Source of the DNA: Lolium rigidum
Lineage: Eukaryota > Streptophyta > Magnoliopsida > Poales > Poaceae
Direction: 5' to 3'
Length of the DNA: 64,000 bases
Assembly (NCBI RefSeq): GCF_022539505.1
Contig: NC_061510.1
Location: 266,299,687 to 266,363,686, forward strand
The first letter of the stretch is position 1, and each line of letters starts with the position of its first letter. The position numbers and the translations under genes were made by a program. Shown here in pieces: positions 9,565 through 20,655 of the stretch. Below the pieces are notes generated by a model that saw only the letters and a program-made list of their open reading frames with translations, was not told where the DNA came from and searched no databases.

Positions 9565-11086
9565 TCATTTCATGTTCACAACACCGTTAGCACAACACAA
9601 ATTTATCAAGAATAATGCATGTGCAAGGTCAATGTGTAAGAACTCCATTTCAACATCTTCCAAATACGGAAACACAAAAACTCCAAATTGTGAGACGACT
9701 ATGATGTCCATCTCATGTAGAAACTCATGTGCATTATTGCATTCAAGGCATCGGAAAGAGAAATTGTTCAACATCCTTGAAGCACTAAGTGGACAATTTG
9801 GCAAAAACACATACGGAAGAGTGTCCAAAATATCATCAACATGTGTGCACACAAACCATTGGAAAGAGAAATTGGTCCTCATATTTGTTGCAACACACAA
9901 CATATCATCCAAAAAGTTCATCAAGTAAAAATTTGCACAACCGTGCGTGCCAACAAACCAAATGAAAGAGAAATTGGTCAACGTGTTTGAGGCAACACCA
10001 ACGGTAAGAATCACATCATCATGCTTGCAAAAGAACCATAAGAAAGAGAAATTGTTTGGCATGTTCAATGTAAAGCATGGGAAAGGTATTAGAGCCGGGT
10101 TCGATCTTGTACTTACTTGTATTATGCTCTCAAGAGCTCTCTTTGTCAACTCGTGCTCAATCGAGGTTGACATTGGCATTCTTGTACCTACACACACAAT
10201 AGGCAAAGCAAAGAACGTGTGTGCATGGTATATGAACACATCATCCATCATGATGGTCCATTTCTTTTGCACATCACCATTAGCGTTAAGCAAAGCATCA
10301 TAGTAGATATGGTGAATATGCGGGGTAAACACATGAACATGCTCATCATGGACATAGGAAAAGTCTCCAAAATTTGAGAGAGCTATGGGGGCAATCTCAT
10401 TTACAAGCATATTAACATCATTGCAAACTAAGCATTGGAAAGAGAAAGTATTCAACATTTTGGTTGCATTAATGGGAGAGTATTGTAAGCATTTTGCACA
10501 AAACATGTTCAAGGTTTGATCATTATTGTCGACAAACTTATGGAAAGAGCAATTGTTCATCAAAGTTGTCACAACACAAGAATTATCATCATCATTGCAA
10601 GCAACACATGGGAAAGAGAAATTGTTCGACATATTGCAAGCAATAGGATAGAAATCGAAACACTCATAGCATGGCATGGTCAATGTGTCACAAGCAACTA
10701 CTTCCACATGATCAAGAATGGTGGCATCACAAGTATCACAAGGGAAAGTGAAAGAAGCATATGACATAGCAATAGGGTCATCCAACTCATGCAAGCACTC
10801 ACAAATCATCATGTCCACTAGTGGGATCATGGAATCATCAACACCCATATAGGTACCTTTGTAGTCCCGCTCATATGAGGTAGGTGTTGTGGAAGTGGTA
10901 GGCTCCATGTGGCGTCCATGTTCATCTTCAATCAAGCATGGTGTGATATCATCATCTTCATGCACCATGTACATCTTCTCCATGATCGGCGTCTCGTCAT
11001 CCATGGTACCTAATGAGACACGAGAGAACACACTAGAGGTAGAGGGTAAGTTGTTAGAACTTAAAATGGCCTCACATGACCTATCA
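9565..11086 (-). pseudogene. H family B ORF, distal part
   Basis: Near-identical to codons of the B1 protein, at a constant offset of 2748 bp (9491 pairs with 12239). It contains the repeated NFSF-type motifs, IYHAHT and the conserved MIPLVDMM. It ends at TGA 9565-9567 where B1 has GGA, a single G-to-T change, so H lost the C-terminal part even before Z cut it. Its upstream codons are at 17121-17476, on the other side of B1. Confidence 0.85.
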
Positions 11087-11950
11087 TGATGAGGCCTACG
11101 GCCACGTGGGTTGCCCGATCTCACGAATTGACCGAGGGAAAGGCGGGGGAGAGGAAGAACACGAAGAACACGGCGAAGAACACGATGAACATACCCAAAC
11201 GCACACCAACCCGATACAATTCGGTTTACTCCCGATAGCCCGAACCACTATCCCGATAGAATCTCTCAAGAGAAAGACACGCGGTAGAATCCCCGAGAGG
11301 AAGATCGGTATACGATCGGTAGAATCATACGAGTGAGAGACCGGTGGTAGAATCACAAGTATGAGAGACTAATCATATAAGGAGTGCCTTGTACAATAGA
11401 TTTTGGTAAATCTAAGGAGTGGATTTCCCTAATCCCAAAGGGATGGTGGAGGCATAAGCCTAGGTTCTCTCAAGTTCAACTCTAACCTCATGAAGGGGGA
11501 GGTGGGAGCCTATATATAGGGAGCCACCAAAGGAGGGGTAGTTTAGGCATACAAAGGGATAAAGGGTTCAGATTTGATGCTCTTTGCAGTGGGGCGTCAG
11601 GGCCAGCACAGGTAGGCCGATAGGGCCGGCGCAGGTAGGGCGGCAGTGCCGTCGTCCTCAGGCGTAGTGGCGGTGCGGCAGTGCCGGTCTTCCTGGAGCG
11701 TCTCCTTATCCTCAACGTTCTCTTCCATGCTTCCACGACCTCGGCCTTGAGTCCTCGAGCCTCCATGGTGTCGTCCACTTCTTCCGTACTTGGCGATGTG
11801 TTCCTATCATGGTCATATGAAGGAGGATGAAGTAGCATACCATTCATGAGAGAAAATTGTAGGCACGCATAAAGGAGAAGATTCACCTTTGCGTGACGTG
11901 TCGGCGTTGACGCACATGATGCGATGGAGACCGAAGGTCGCCCCGTATCA
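11087..11950 (-). repeat. B1 3' LTR
   Basis: Sense start TGATACGGGGCGACC, end CATCA. The first 460 bp encode the C-terminus of the B1 ORF. TATATATA at 11511-11518. Confidence 0.93.
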
Positions 11951-14220
11951 TCTACCCCCACTTGAAAAAGAGTCGTCCTCGATGATAGCTCTTCGTGAAT
12001 GTGTATAGGAGGTAGATGACAACCACGCTTGAATGTCGCTTCACTTGTCAAGAGCCCAATCAATAGCACAAGAAAAGCCAAGCAACACTCAAAGCATAGC
12101 CAATGTTCCACGGGTTTAGCAAAAGAGCGCAAGTAGAAGGAGGTCACCTTAGCAAGATGTCGATGTGCTCTCATGGAGAGATCTTGTGTAGTCGAAGTGT
12201 GGGGTTGAACCCATTCGTTGACGCTCATCCACAAGTCACTTGTACCTTCACACAACAAAGACCAAGCAAAGTATGTTTGTGTGTGATATTGGAGCACATC
12301 ATCGATGACATGTCCTTTCATGTTCACAACACCGTTAGCACAACACAAATTTATCAAGAATAATGCATGTGCAAGGTCAATGTGTAAGAACTCCATTTCA
12401 ACATCTTCCAAATACGGAAACACAAAAACTCCAAATTGTGAGATGACTATGATGTCCATCTCTTGTAGAAACTCATGTGCATTATTGCATTCAAGGCATC
12501 GGAAAGAGAAATTGTTCAACATCCTTGAAGCACTAAGTGGAGAATTTGGCAAAAACACATACGGAAGAGTGTCCAAAATATCATCAACATGTGTGCACAC
12601 AAACCATTGGAAAGAGAAATTGGTCCTCATATTTGTTGCAACACACAACATATCATCCAAAAAGTCCATCAAGTAAAAATTTGCACAACCGTGCGTGCCA
12701 ACAAACCAAATGAAAGAGAAATTGGTCAACTTGTTTGAGGCAACACCAACGGCAAGAATCACATCATCATTCTTGCAAAAGAACCATAAGAAAGAGAAAT
12801 TGTTTGGCATGTTCAATGCAAAGCATGGGAAAGGTATTAGAGCCGGGTTCGATCTTGTACTTACTTGTATTATGCTCTCAAGAGCTGTCTTTGTCAACTC
12901 GTGCTCAATCGAGGTTGACATTGGCATTGTTGTACCTACACACACAATAGGCAAAGCAAAGAACGTGTGTGCATGGTATATGAACACATCATCCATCATG
13001 ATGGTCCATTTCTTTTGCACATCACCATTAGCGTTAAGCAAAGCATCATAGTAGATATGGTGAATATGCGGGGTAAACACATGAACATGCTCATCATGGA
13101 CATAGGAAAAGTCTCCAAAATTTGAGAGAGCTATGGGGGCAATCTCATTTACAAGCATATTAACATCATTGCAAACCAAGCATTGGAAAGAGAAAGTATT
13201 CAACATTTTGGTTGCATTAATGGGAGAGTATTGTAAGCATTTTGCACAAAACATGTTCAAGGTTTGATCATTATTGTCGACAAACTTATGGAAAGAGCAA
13301 TTGTTCATCAAAGTTGTCACAACACAAGCATTATCATCATCATTGCAAGCAACACATGGGAAAGAGAAATTGTTCGACATATTGCAAGCAATAGGATAGA
13401 AATCGAAACACTCATAGCATGGCATGGTCAATGTGTCACAAGCAACTACTTCCACATGATCAAGAATGGTGGCATCACAAGTATCACAAGGGAAAGTGAA
13501 AGAAGCATATGACATAGCAATAGGGTCATCCAACTCATGCAAGCACTCACAAATCATCATGTCCACTAGTGGGATCATGGCATCATCAACACCCATATAC
13601 GTACCTTTGTAGTCCCGCTCATATGAGGTAGGTGTTGTGGGAGTGGTAGGCTCCATGTGGCCTCCATGTTCATCTTCAAGCAACAAGCATGGTGTGATAT
13701 CATCATCTTCATGCACCATGTACATCTTCTCCATGATCGGCGTCTCGTCATCCATGGTACCTAATGAGACACAAGAAAACACACTAGAGGTAGAGGGTAA
13801 GTTGTTAGAACTTGAAATGGCCTCACATGACCTATCAACTACCACTCTCATCTCACTTGGTGTATCACTCATGCTCTCGAAGTGGAGGCACTCATCAAGC
13901 TCACATATAGTGGAGTCACTCATCTCACATATAGTGGAGTCGCTCATCTCACATATAGTGGAGTCGCTCATCTCCATGGCTATGGCGTCGCCGATTTCCG
14001 AGCAACCTAGCAAAGAGGAAGACAACACAAGAGGAGTAGAGGTTAAGTTGTTAGAAATCGAAACATCCTCACTCGACTCATGGGGTATGTCACTCTTGCT
14101 CTCAAGGTGTTTGAAGTATGCGTGGCACTCGGCTTTATCTTTGGGTGTCATATGGGCTTCTCGAGCATCTAGCTCGGCGAAGTATGCTCTCATCTTGGCT
14201 TGCTCTTGTGGGGTCATCAT
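11488..14220 (-). CDS. B1 ORF: 910-residue Cys-rich protein with repeated NFSF motifs, function unknown
   Basis: I do not recognise a domain. Start is ATG 14218-14220 (MMTPQEQAKMRAYFAEL). The N-terminus is acidic with three tandem MSDSTICE units (13900-13971). From about residue 285 to 571 a motif N-(N/T)-F-S-F followed by a Cys or aromatic residue and usually another Cys is repeated seven times (about residues 287, 308, 345, 477, 503, 538, 573), with CAKCLQYS, CLVCND, CLECNN and WFVCTH around them. IYHAHT lies near residue 412. Near the polypurine tract it has S-R-T-T-x-x-Q-x-G-x-D-D, then about 150 codons inside the LTR. The frame is fully open, unlike its relatives in H and B2. It could be a gag replacement or a trans-acting packaging protein; both are speculation. 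Confidence 0.8.
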   Translation of the reverse strand: MMTPQEQAKMRAYFAELDAREAHMTPKDKAECHAYFKHLESKSDIPHESSEDVSISNNLTSTPLVLSSSLLGCSEIGDAIAMEMSDSTICEMSDSTICEMSDSTICELDECLHFESMSDTPSEMRVVVDRSCEAISSSNNLPSTSSVFSCVSLGTMDDETPIMEKMYMVHEDDDITPCLLLEDEHGGHMEPTTPTTPTSYERDYKGTYMGVDDAMIPLVDMMICECLHELDDPIAMSYASFTFPCDTCDATILDHVEVVACDTLTMPCYECFDFYPIACNMSNNFSFPCVACNDDDNACVVTTLMNNCSFHKFVDNNDQTLNMFCAKCLQYSPINATKMLNTFSFQCLVCNDVNMLVNEIAPIALSNFGDFSYVHDEHVHVFTPHIHHIYYDALLNANGDVQKKWTIMMDDVFIYHAHTFFALPIVCVGTTMPMSTSIEHELTKTALESIIQVSTRSNPALIPFPCFALNMPNNFSFLWFFCKNDDVILAVGVASNKLTNFSFIWFVGTHGCANFYLMDFLDDMLCVATNMRTNFSFQWFVCTHVDDILDTLPYVFLPNSPLSASRMLNNFSFRCLECNNAHEFLQEMDIIVISQFGVFVFPYLEDVEMEFLHIDLAHALFLINLCCANGVVNMKGHVIDDVLQYHTQTYFAWSLLCEGTSDLWMSVNEWVQPHTSTTQDLSMRAHRHLAKVTSFYLRSFAKPVEHWLCFECCLAFLVLLIGLLTSEATFKRGCHLPPIHIHEELSSRTTLFQVGVDDTGRPSVSIASCASTPTRHAKVNLLLYACLQFSLMNGMLLHPPSYDHDRNTSPSTEEVDDTMEARGLKAEVVEAWKRTLRIRRRSRKTGTAAPPLRLRTTALPPYLRRPYRPTCAGPDAPLQRASNLNPLSLCMPKLPLLWWLPIYRLPPPPS
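11951..11963 (-). promoter_or_regulatory. B1 polypurine tract
   Basis: Sense AGTGGGGGTAGA immediately before the LTR, within the coding frame. Confidence 0.8.
13900..13971 (-). repeat. Three 24-bp tandem units in the B1 ORF
   Basis: Units 13900-13923, 13924-13947 and 13948-13971 each encode MSDSTICE. H (about 17181-17230) and B2 (about 34347-34394) have two units, so copy number varies among family members. Confidence 0.9.
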
Positions 14221-16242
14221 GTATATCTCTCACTAGGTAAGGTGTATGTGTATGTGGTGGAAGGAAACCTACACAAGTATCTCACCAATCAAGAAAGTAT
14301 CGGAAAAATGGTTCAAGTCAAGAGCAAAGCCAAAATGTATCGGGGTTACTCACACACACAATCAAAGCACACGCAAAAGGCTAAGAACTCTATATGTGGT
14401 GGGTAAGGGGTGGATGGCAAACGAAAAAGATCAACGGAAAAGTCTATTGTCAAATATGGGTAAGATCCAAAGTCAAATGTCAAAAGTGGTGATCTATGTC
14501 AAGGAAACACGGAAACACACACAAGGGAGAACAATGGGGTTAGCGCGACCAAGGAAGTGAGCAAGGAACAAAATGGGTCCTAACGAAGACTATTAGCTCG
14601 GTGTCACGCCAACACAATAGAGACGGTAGCTCGGTTGCATATGACAGAAGCAACAAGATTTGCACAAATGTCACTCTTCTCTTATCTCTCTTAGCGCTTA
14701 GAAGCTTTGTACTCCTTTGTATCGGTGGCACACACACTTTTCCTATTTCTTTTTCTCTTTTTTTCACTTTTTTTCTATGCTTAGAAGCTTTCTTTTTCTC
14801 TATATATGTCACACTTTTTCTTCTTTTGTGTATCTTTCTCACCGAGCTTGCTTCGGAGCTTTGCTCAACACAACGCACACACACACCCTCTCACGGTCGT
14901 GACACTTGTGCAATGCTTTGCAACGCTCGGAAAGCCACTCTCAATGGGATAGGTACACAAAGAAAGAAACGGGGCTACAAGGGGGAGGCAAGTTATACCT
15001 ATTGATGTAAAGGTTAGGCGGTGTCAAGCACACGAACTTGCGATGACGAAGGGATGTCGATGGTATGATGGCGAAGTTGCGCCGGAATCCGGGGTGCCAA
15101 CAGTGTCATCGCGGTGTTGATGTAGGCGCGGAAGCGGAATAGACAACCGATGCACTCCAAATCGGAAACCGAGCAAATTAAGTCAATGCCCGAAAAGTTG
15201 GGTCAAAACGAGCGGTCGAAAGTTGGGCTCCAAAAATCGTCAAAAATTAGAGGTGGGCTATGTAGAGTATTTGGAGAATGTTGTTAAAGTTTGGAGTCAA
15301 ACGGGCTCCGGAAAGTTGTCAAAATTTGGGGCAAAAAATGGAGTCAAATTAGCCAAAAATTGGGTCAAACTGGTCCAGAACCCGTCAAACCGGATCTGGG
15401 ACTGGCGCGCCCGGTCCAGACCGGGCCCCGGACCGGATGGAGCCCCTGTATTGCGCCGGTTGGCACCAGCATGGGCTCCGGTTTCGACCGGATGGCCCGG
15501 TCAGCAATCCGGTTGACCGGTTGAGGCTTGGCGGAGGCGAGCGAAGCTAGGTCGGGGGCGCGAGCGTGGGGAGCTGGGGCGCGCGGCCAGGAGCTTTGCG
15601 GGCGTGCGGTTGGGGCAAGCGCCGGGCTTGGCGCGGAGTCAGGGGCGCGGGCCGGCGGTGGAGTTGGCCTGGGGCCGGGTGATGCGGGGCCGTGCTGCGC
15701 GAGCCAGGATGAACAGCGCGGGGCGGCGCTCGGCGAGGTGGGCCAGGAGGAGCGAGCGGATGCCAGGCGGGGTGCGGCGCGGTGGGCCAGGAGCGGAGCA
15801 GGATGGTGTGCTGCGGTGGGCGGGCGGCGAGGGATCAGGCGGGCACGCGCTCGCGTGTGAGGAGCTGGTGGCCTGCGTGCCGGCGGCCGGATGCAGGTGG
15901 TTGCAGCGCGGGCGGAGCGTGGTGGCGCGGCCGGGAGCGAGGAGAGGAAGCCGGGGCGTTGACCCACTCGATTTTGGGGATGAAGTCGTTCCTCAAGAAC
16001 ACATAGATGAACAGCACCTAGAACCCGACCAAAAATCTTCAGATTTCTCAACGAATACACGGAATTGGACCACGAAAATTGGAGAGGGTGTAGATCAACC
16101 ACTAAGAACACAGATCTGTGGACCAAAACCACAAAAAACTCAACAAATCCGAGAGATCCAAATTCGAGCTATTTTTTGGGGCAAAATTTTTGGGAAACTT
16201 TTGGGCGAAATTGGTGAAATTGGAGGGTCAAATTCGTGGCAA
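14221..16242 (-). other. B1 5' leader, non-coding
   Basis: Contains pyrimidine-rich runs around 14680-14850, the leader segment shared with A1 (about 15160-15360), a CCGG-rich cluster at 15371-15522 and a very GC-rich block to about 15960. No credible ORF other than composition shadows. Confidence 0.7.
15371..15522. repeat. CCGG-rich motif cluster in the B1 leader
   Basis: Irregular GACCGG, CCGGTC and GGTCCAGA phrases, equivalent to those at 7085-7251 and 32773-32955. A decayed version is in the H leader (about 26275-26385). Confidence 0.75.
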
Positions 16243-16259
16243 CCTTTGCTCTGATACCA
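16243..16259 (-). promoter_or_regulatory. B1 primer binding site, initiator tRNA-Met
   Basis: Sense TGGTATCAGAGCAAAGG, two bases from the LTR; the canonical plant initiator tRNA-Met complement for twelve bases. Confidence 0.88.
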
Positions 16260-16261
16260 TA

Positions 16262-17115
16262 TAATGAGGCCTAAGGCCACGTCGGTTGCCCGATCTCACG
16301 AATTGACCGAGGGAAAGGCGGGGGAGAGGAAGAACACGGCGAAGAACACGATGAACACACACAAACGCACACCAACCCGATACAATTCGGTTTACTCCCG
16401 ATAGCCCGAACCACAATCCCGATAGAATCTCTCAAGAGAAAGACACGCGGTAGAATCTCCAAGAGGAAGATCGGTATACGATCGGTAGAATCATACGAGT
16501 GAGAGACCGGTGGTAGAATCACAAGTATGAGAGACTAATCAAATAAGGAGTGCCTTGTACAATAGATTTGGGTAAATCTAAGGAGGCGGTTTCCCTAATC
16601 CCAAAGGGATGGTGGAGGCATAAGCCTAGGTTCTCTCAAGTTCAACTCTAACTTCATGAAGGGGGAGGTGGGAGCTTATATATAGGGAGCCACCAAAGGA
16701 GGGGTAGTTTAGGCATACAAAGGGATAAAGGGTTCAGATTTGATGCTCTTTGCAGTGGGGCGTCAGGGCCAGCACAGGTAGGGCGATAGGGCCGGCGCAG
16801 GTAGGGCGGCAGTGCCGTCGTCCTCAGGCGTAGTGGCGGTGCGGCAGTGCCGGTCTTCCGGCGCGTCTCCTTATCCTCGACGTTCTCTTCCATGCTTCCA
16901 CGACCTCGGCCTTGAGTCCTCGAGCCTCCATGGTGTCGTCCACTTCCTCCGTACTTGGCGATGTGTTCCTATCATGGTCATATGAAGGAGGATGAAGTAG
17001 CATACCATTCATGAGAGACAATTGTAGGCACGCATAAAGGAGAAGATTCACCTTTGCGTGACGTGTCGGCGTTGACGCACATGATGCGGTGGAGACCGAA
17101 GGTCGCCCCGTATCA
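16262..17115 (-). repeat. B1 5' LTR
   Basis: 854 bp, partner of 11087-11950, about ten bases shorter through small gaps. TATATATA at 16677-16684 is the expected promoter, read toward lower coordinates. Confidence 0.93.
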
Positions 17116-17120
17116 TATCA

Positions 17121-17476
17121 ACTACCACTCTCATCTCACTTGGTGTATCGCTCATGCTCTTGAAGTGGAGGCACTCAAGCTCACATATAGTGGAGTCACT
17201 CATCTCACATATAGTAGAGTTCCTCATCTCCATGGCAATGGCGTCGTCGATGTCCGAGCAACCTAGCAAAGAGGAAGACAACACAAGAGGAGTAGAGGTT
17301 AAGTTGTTAGAAATCAAAGTATCCTCACTCAACTCATGGTGTGTGTCACTCATGCTCTCAAGGTGTTTGAAGTATGTGTTGCACTCGGCTTTATCTTCGG
17401 GTGTCATTTGGGCTTCTCGAGCATCTAGCTCGGCGAAGTATGCTCTCATCTCGGCTTGCTCTTGTGGGGTCATCAT
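17121..17476 (-). pseudogene. H family B ORF, N-terminal part
   Basis: ATG 17474-17476 gives MMTPQEQAEMRAYFAELDAR, matching B1 and B2. About 118 codons are followed by the B1 insertion; the frame resumes at 11086 on the far side. Two MSDSTICE-type units are present, one altered to MRNSTICE. Confidence 0.87.
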
Positions 17477-18173
17477 GTATATATCTCACTAGGAAGGTGT
17501 ATATGTATGTGGTGGAAGGAAAGCTACACAAGTATCAAACCTTTCAAGAAAGTATCAGGGAAATGGTTCAAGTCAAGAGCAAAGTCAAAATGTATCGGGG
17601 TTACTCACACACACACACTCAAAGCACACGCAAAAGGCTAAGAACTCTATATGTGGTGGGTAAGGGGTGGATAGCAAACGAAAAAGATCAACGGAAAAGT
17701 CTATTGTCAAATGTGGGTAAAATCCAAAGTCAAATGTCAAAAGTGGTGATCTATGTCAAGAAAACACGGAAACACACACAAGGAAGAACAATGGGGTTAG
17801 CGCGACCAAGGAAGTGAGCACGGAACAAAAATTGTCCTAACGATGACTATAAGCTCGGTGTCACGCCAACACAAGAGAGACGGTAGCTTGGTTGCATATG
17901 AGAGAAGCAACTAGATTTGCACAAGATGTCACTCTTCTCTTTTCTCTCTTAGTGCTCACAAATTTTGCACTCCTTTGTATCGGTGGACACACACTATTTT
18001 TCTATTTCCTTTTTCTTTTTCTCTTTTATTTCACTTTTTTTTTCTATGCTTATAAGCTTTTTTTCTATGTATATGTCACACTTTTCTTGTTTTGTGTATC
18101 TTTCTCACCGAGCTTGCTTCGGAGCTTTGCTCAACACAACGCACACACACCCTCTCACAGTCGTGACACTTGT
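17477..18173 (-). other. H 5' leader, ORF-proximal part
   Basis: Non-coding, collinear with 14221-14905 of B1. Includes a T-rich run at 17935-18090. The last five bases, CTTGT (18169-18173), are the left target duplication of G1. Confidence 0.8.
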
Positions 18174-19046
18174 TGATGAGGACATCTCTATGATAGATAC
18201 AACCAATACTCCTACAACCACATCTCAGGTACATTCGTTACTAGGAATCCTTCCTAATATATATGAGAATATGATGCTGCCTAATCAAATGTATTTATAT
18301 TATTTAGGAATGGATCTAGCATGGACGCCAAGCATTGGATTGGGAACTTGCATGGAGATGGCAGCAGACCTGCAAGGATTCAGGATGGCGTTGCAAGCGA
18401 GGATTTCAGAACATTGAAGCCGCCATAGTGAAGCAACGATGCTTGGATGAATTATACAAGTTACTTCATCATAAAATTCGTCCAAAGAGTTATTTTTGGT
18501 GCTGCGTCACCTTATTTAATGGGCCAGGCCCATATATTTTCGGATTAGGTATTTTAGGGGATTTTAAGAGGCCATATAAGTGGAGGAAGGCCCATTTAGG
18601 GTTGTTTTTGGCCAACCCTAACTGGTTGGACGAAAATCCCTTCACTTCCCCCATATATATCCCTCTGTAGCCGTCATTAGAACTTGGATTTTGATTAGAT
18701 TAAAAGTTAGCCAATTGTTGCAACTACGTGTACTTCTTTTGAGACCAACGCCCAGAACAGGACCGACTATTCGGAATCCCACCATTATCAATCAAGCTTT
18801 CATCTCTATTCGCAATATTCTGATTGCATCTTTAGTTCTTACTTGTTCTCGATTTCAGGTAGGAATTAAGACCCTCGCTGGTCAGGCTGATCGTGCATCC
18901 GTAAGATCAGTAACTCCCGGAGATTGTCCTAGCGATTGCATTGGCGCACGAGCTTTGCACGTGTAGTCGGATCGTCAAGCACGAACTCCACCAACAAATT
19001 GAATTATCCTCGTCTCATCGAAAGATCGGCCACCTTTGCCCTATCA
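18174..19046 (+). repeat. G1 5' LTR
   Basis: TGATGAGGACATC...CCCTATCA, nearly identical to 24931-25804. TATATAT-type box at 18653-18660. The LTR head still carries the C-terminal codons of the internal ORF, here without an ORF upstream. Confidence 0.93.
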
Positions 19047-19048
19047 AG

Positions 19049-19065
19049 TGGTATCAGATTTCAGG
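19049..19065 (+). promoter_or_regulatory. G1 primer binding site
   Basis: TGGTATCAGATTTCAGG, two bases after the LTR. Ten bases match the initiator tRNA-Met complement, then the sequence departs from it. G2 has the same site, so the variant is a family trait. Confidence 0.75.
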
Positions 19066-19799
19066 TTGCTCGGTGAGATTTACAGTTTTCCTAGTGTAGA
19101 TTTGTTTTTACCTATAACCCAGAAAAAAAGCCCCACAAAAAGAAGTTAGATTAGTTCATCCTCGCCTAAAAACCAGTCTTAGCCTTTTCGCTATTACCAC
19201 TTTGTTTTTGTTTTGTTGAATTTGCGTTGCATCGTGTCGAGTTGCTGGTTTTTAGATCTAGTATTTTAGAGTTTCGAGTTCTAGTCACGTTCTGTCACGC
19301 AACTGTATCACCATATCTTGTTCATCACTTGTTTACCATCTACATCTGTGCCACCATCTGTCGCCACTCCATCCGTCATCCGCTGCATGATCCACGTTTA
19401 TGTGGCTCCACCATCTCGTCCTTAGTCTGGCATCATAATTCGCTGTCGTGCCGTCCAGCGTTTTTGGTTCACTCCAGCAAGGAAAGAAAAGGAAGTAGAT
19501 CGTATCAAGGATAGTTGATTCAAAGGAGATATAACCGATCAGATCCTACCATTCGGTTTAAGTTTCTTTCCTTGCACGTGTATCTTCCGCTGTTTACCTT
19601 CACTTCACCGCTTCATTTTTTTCCTTCTCTTCATCAATTCCCTACTGCCATAGAGTCCAACAAAAAGAAAAGAAAACGTCACGATCCATCCTGATCTTTA
19701 GTATCTTTGAGAGCTCCACGTAACATCAGATTCTGTATCGTATATCAAGGCAAGACAGATCCGTTTCCTATTACCAATAGTTTTGACAAATAAAAGGAG
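19066..19799 (+). other. G1 leader, family-specific part
   Basis: Non-coding. The first part (to about 19270) aligns by eye with the G2 leader at 36410-36640. Nothing else recognisable is present. Confidence 0.6.
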
Positions 19800-20330
19800 C
19801 GTATAATCTAATTCCTGCCTAGGCACCACTGTGTCTTACGCGGTGCCCACCTTTTTGGCACATCGGATCGCGATCGCGCGGTTCAGATGGCCTTCTCTCC
19901 GTGGACCACGCGCAGTTCCAAGCATCGGTATCTTTTCCTCCAGTCGTTCTTATCCCCAACCCCACGAAACTCCTGGTGGAAAAGGAGAGTAGTCCCCCAT
20001 CGACAGGATTCGGATGCCGGCGGAGGAGAGAAGTGTGGCGCTGGTGGGAAGAACTCTCGGCGTGTCCCGCCGACGGGGAGCACAGGGCCATCGCGCTCGC
20101 GCCCGTCGTCTGCCTTGCCAGCACAGCAACGGGATGGGGGAGAGCCGCAAGGAGGTGACCCCTCCGTCGCTACGCATGGGCGGCGCGAGCTTGATAGCCT
20201 GGGCGCGCGCGGTGGCCGGCGGTAATGCGAACTTGTGCAGCTGGCTTCTGCTGGATTTGTTTTCATCGAGTGAAACGGCAGCTCCGGCGCTCGGCCGTGT
20301 GTTTGCGCACAGGTAAATTCCTGATTAGCC
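19800..20330 (+). other. GC-rich island in the G1 leader, possible captured gene fragment
   Basis: GC-rich block sharply different from the AT-rich DNA around it and absent from the G2 leader. On the plus strand an ATG near 20134 opens a frame starting MGESRKEVTPPS that runs to CAG|GTAAAT at 20310-20318, a good plant 5' splice-site match, with AT-rich intron-like DNA after it. No known domain is recognised, and ORFs on the opposite strand are of similar length, so the coding reading is weak. Confidence 0.3.
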
Positions 20331-20655
20331 TCCTGTTCATGTATTCCATTGAGATGCGAACAGAGATCGGTTTGGTCTTCATGTGTGTACAGAAATTTTA
20401 AGAGTTTATTGGCAGTGCTTGTTCACCAGATCTTTCCTCACGCAAGGATGTAAGATTAATATTTTTCCCCCGATTCTATCTGTAATATTTTGCAATTGGA
20501 TGTACTTTCCTACCTTTTTTCCATCTAGAAATGATATATTCTGAGATGTATTTTTTTCTCCAACTATACATAAAACTTATGTATCTAGATGTATTTTTTG
20601 TCATTTTTCTACATCCAAAATGATGGATGGCAAGGTGTAAAACACTTATTTTGTG

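Larger units (their letters stand above)
11087..17115 (-). mobile_element. B1: complete family B LTR retrotransposon, non-autonomous
   Basis: LTRs of 864 bp (11087-11950) and 854 bp (16262-17115), target duplication TATCA (11082-11086 and 17116-17120), primer site 16243-16259 and polypurine tract 11951-11963. It carries one long ORF of 910 codons and a 2-kb leader but no protease, reverse transcriptase or integrase. It is inserted into the ORF of H, a member of its own family, in the same orientation. The terminal TG of the 5' LTR reads TA on the plus strand at 16262-16263, a C-to-T change in sense. Confidence 0.94.

Noticed and set aside
12501..13380. GGAAAGAGAAATTG repeats as a CRISPR-like or regulatory array
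   Set aside because: Spacing varies from about 64 to 400 bp and the words are in coding phase, encoding NFSF; this is a protein repeat.
9491..18173. CTTGT after Z (9491-9495) and CTTGT around G1 as one shared event
   Set aside because: The pentamers are at different places in the H sequence; the match is probably chance.
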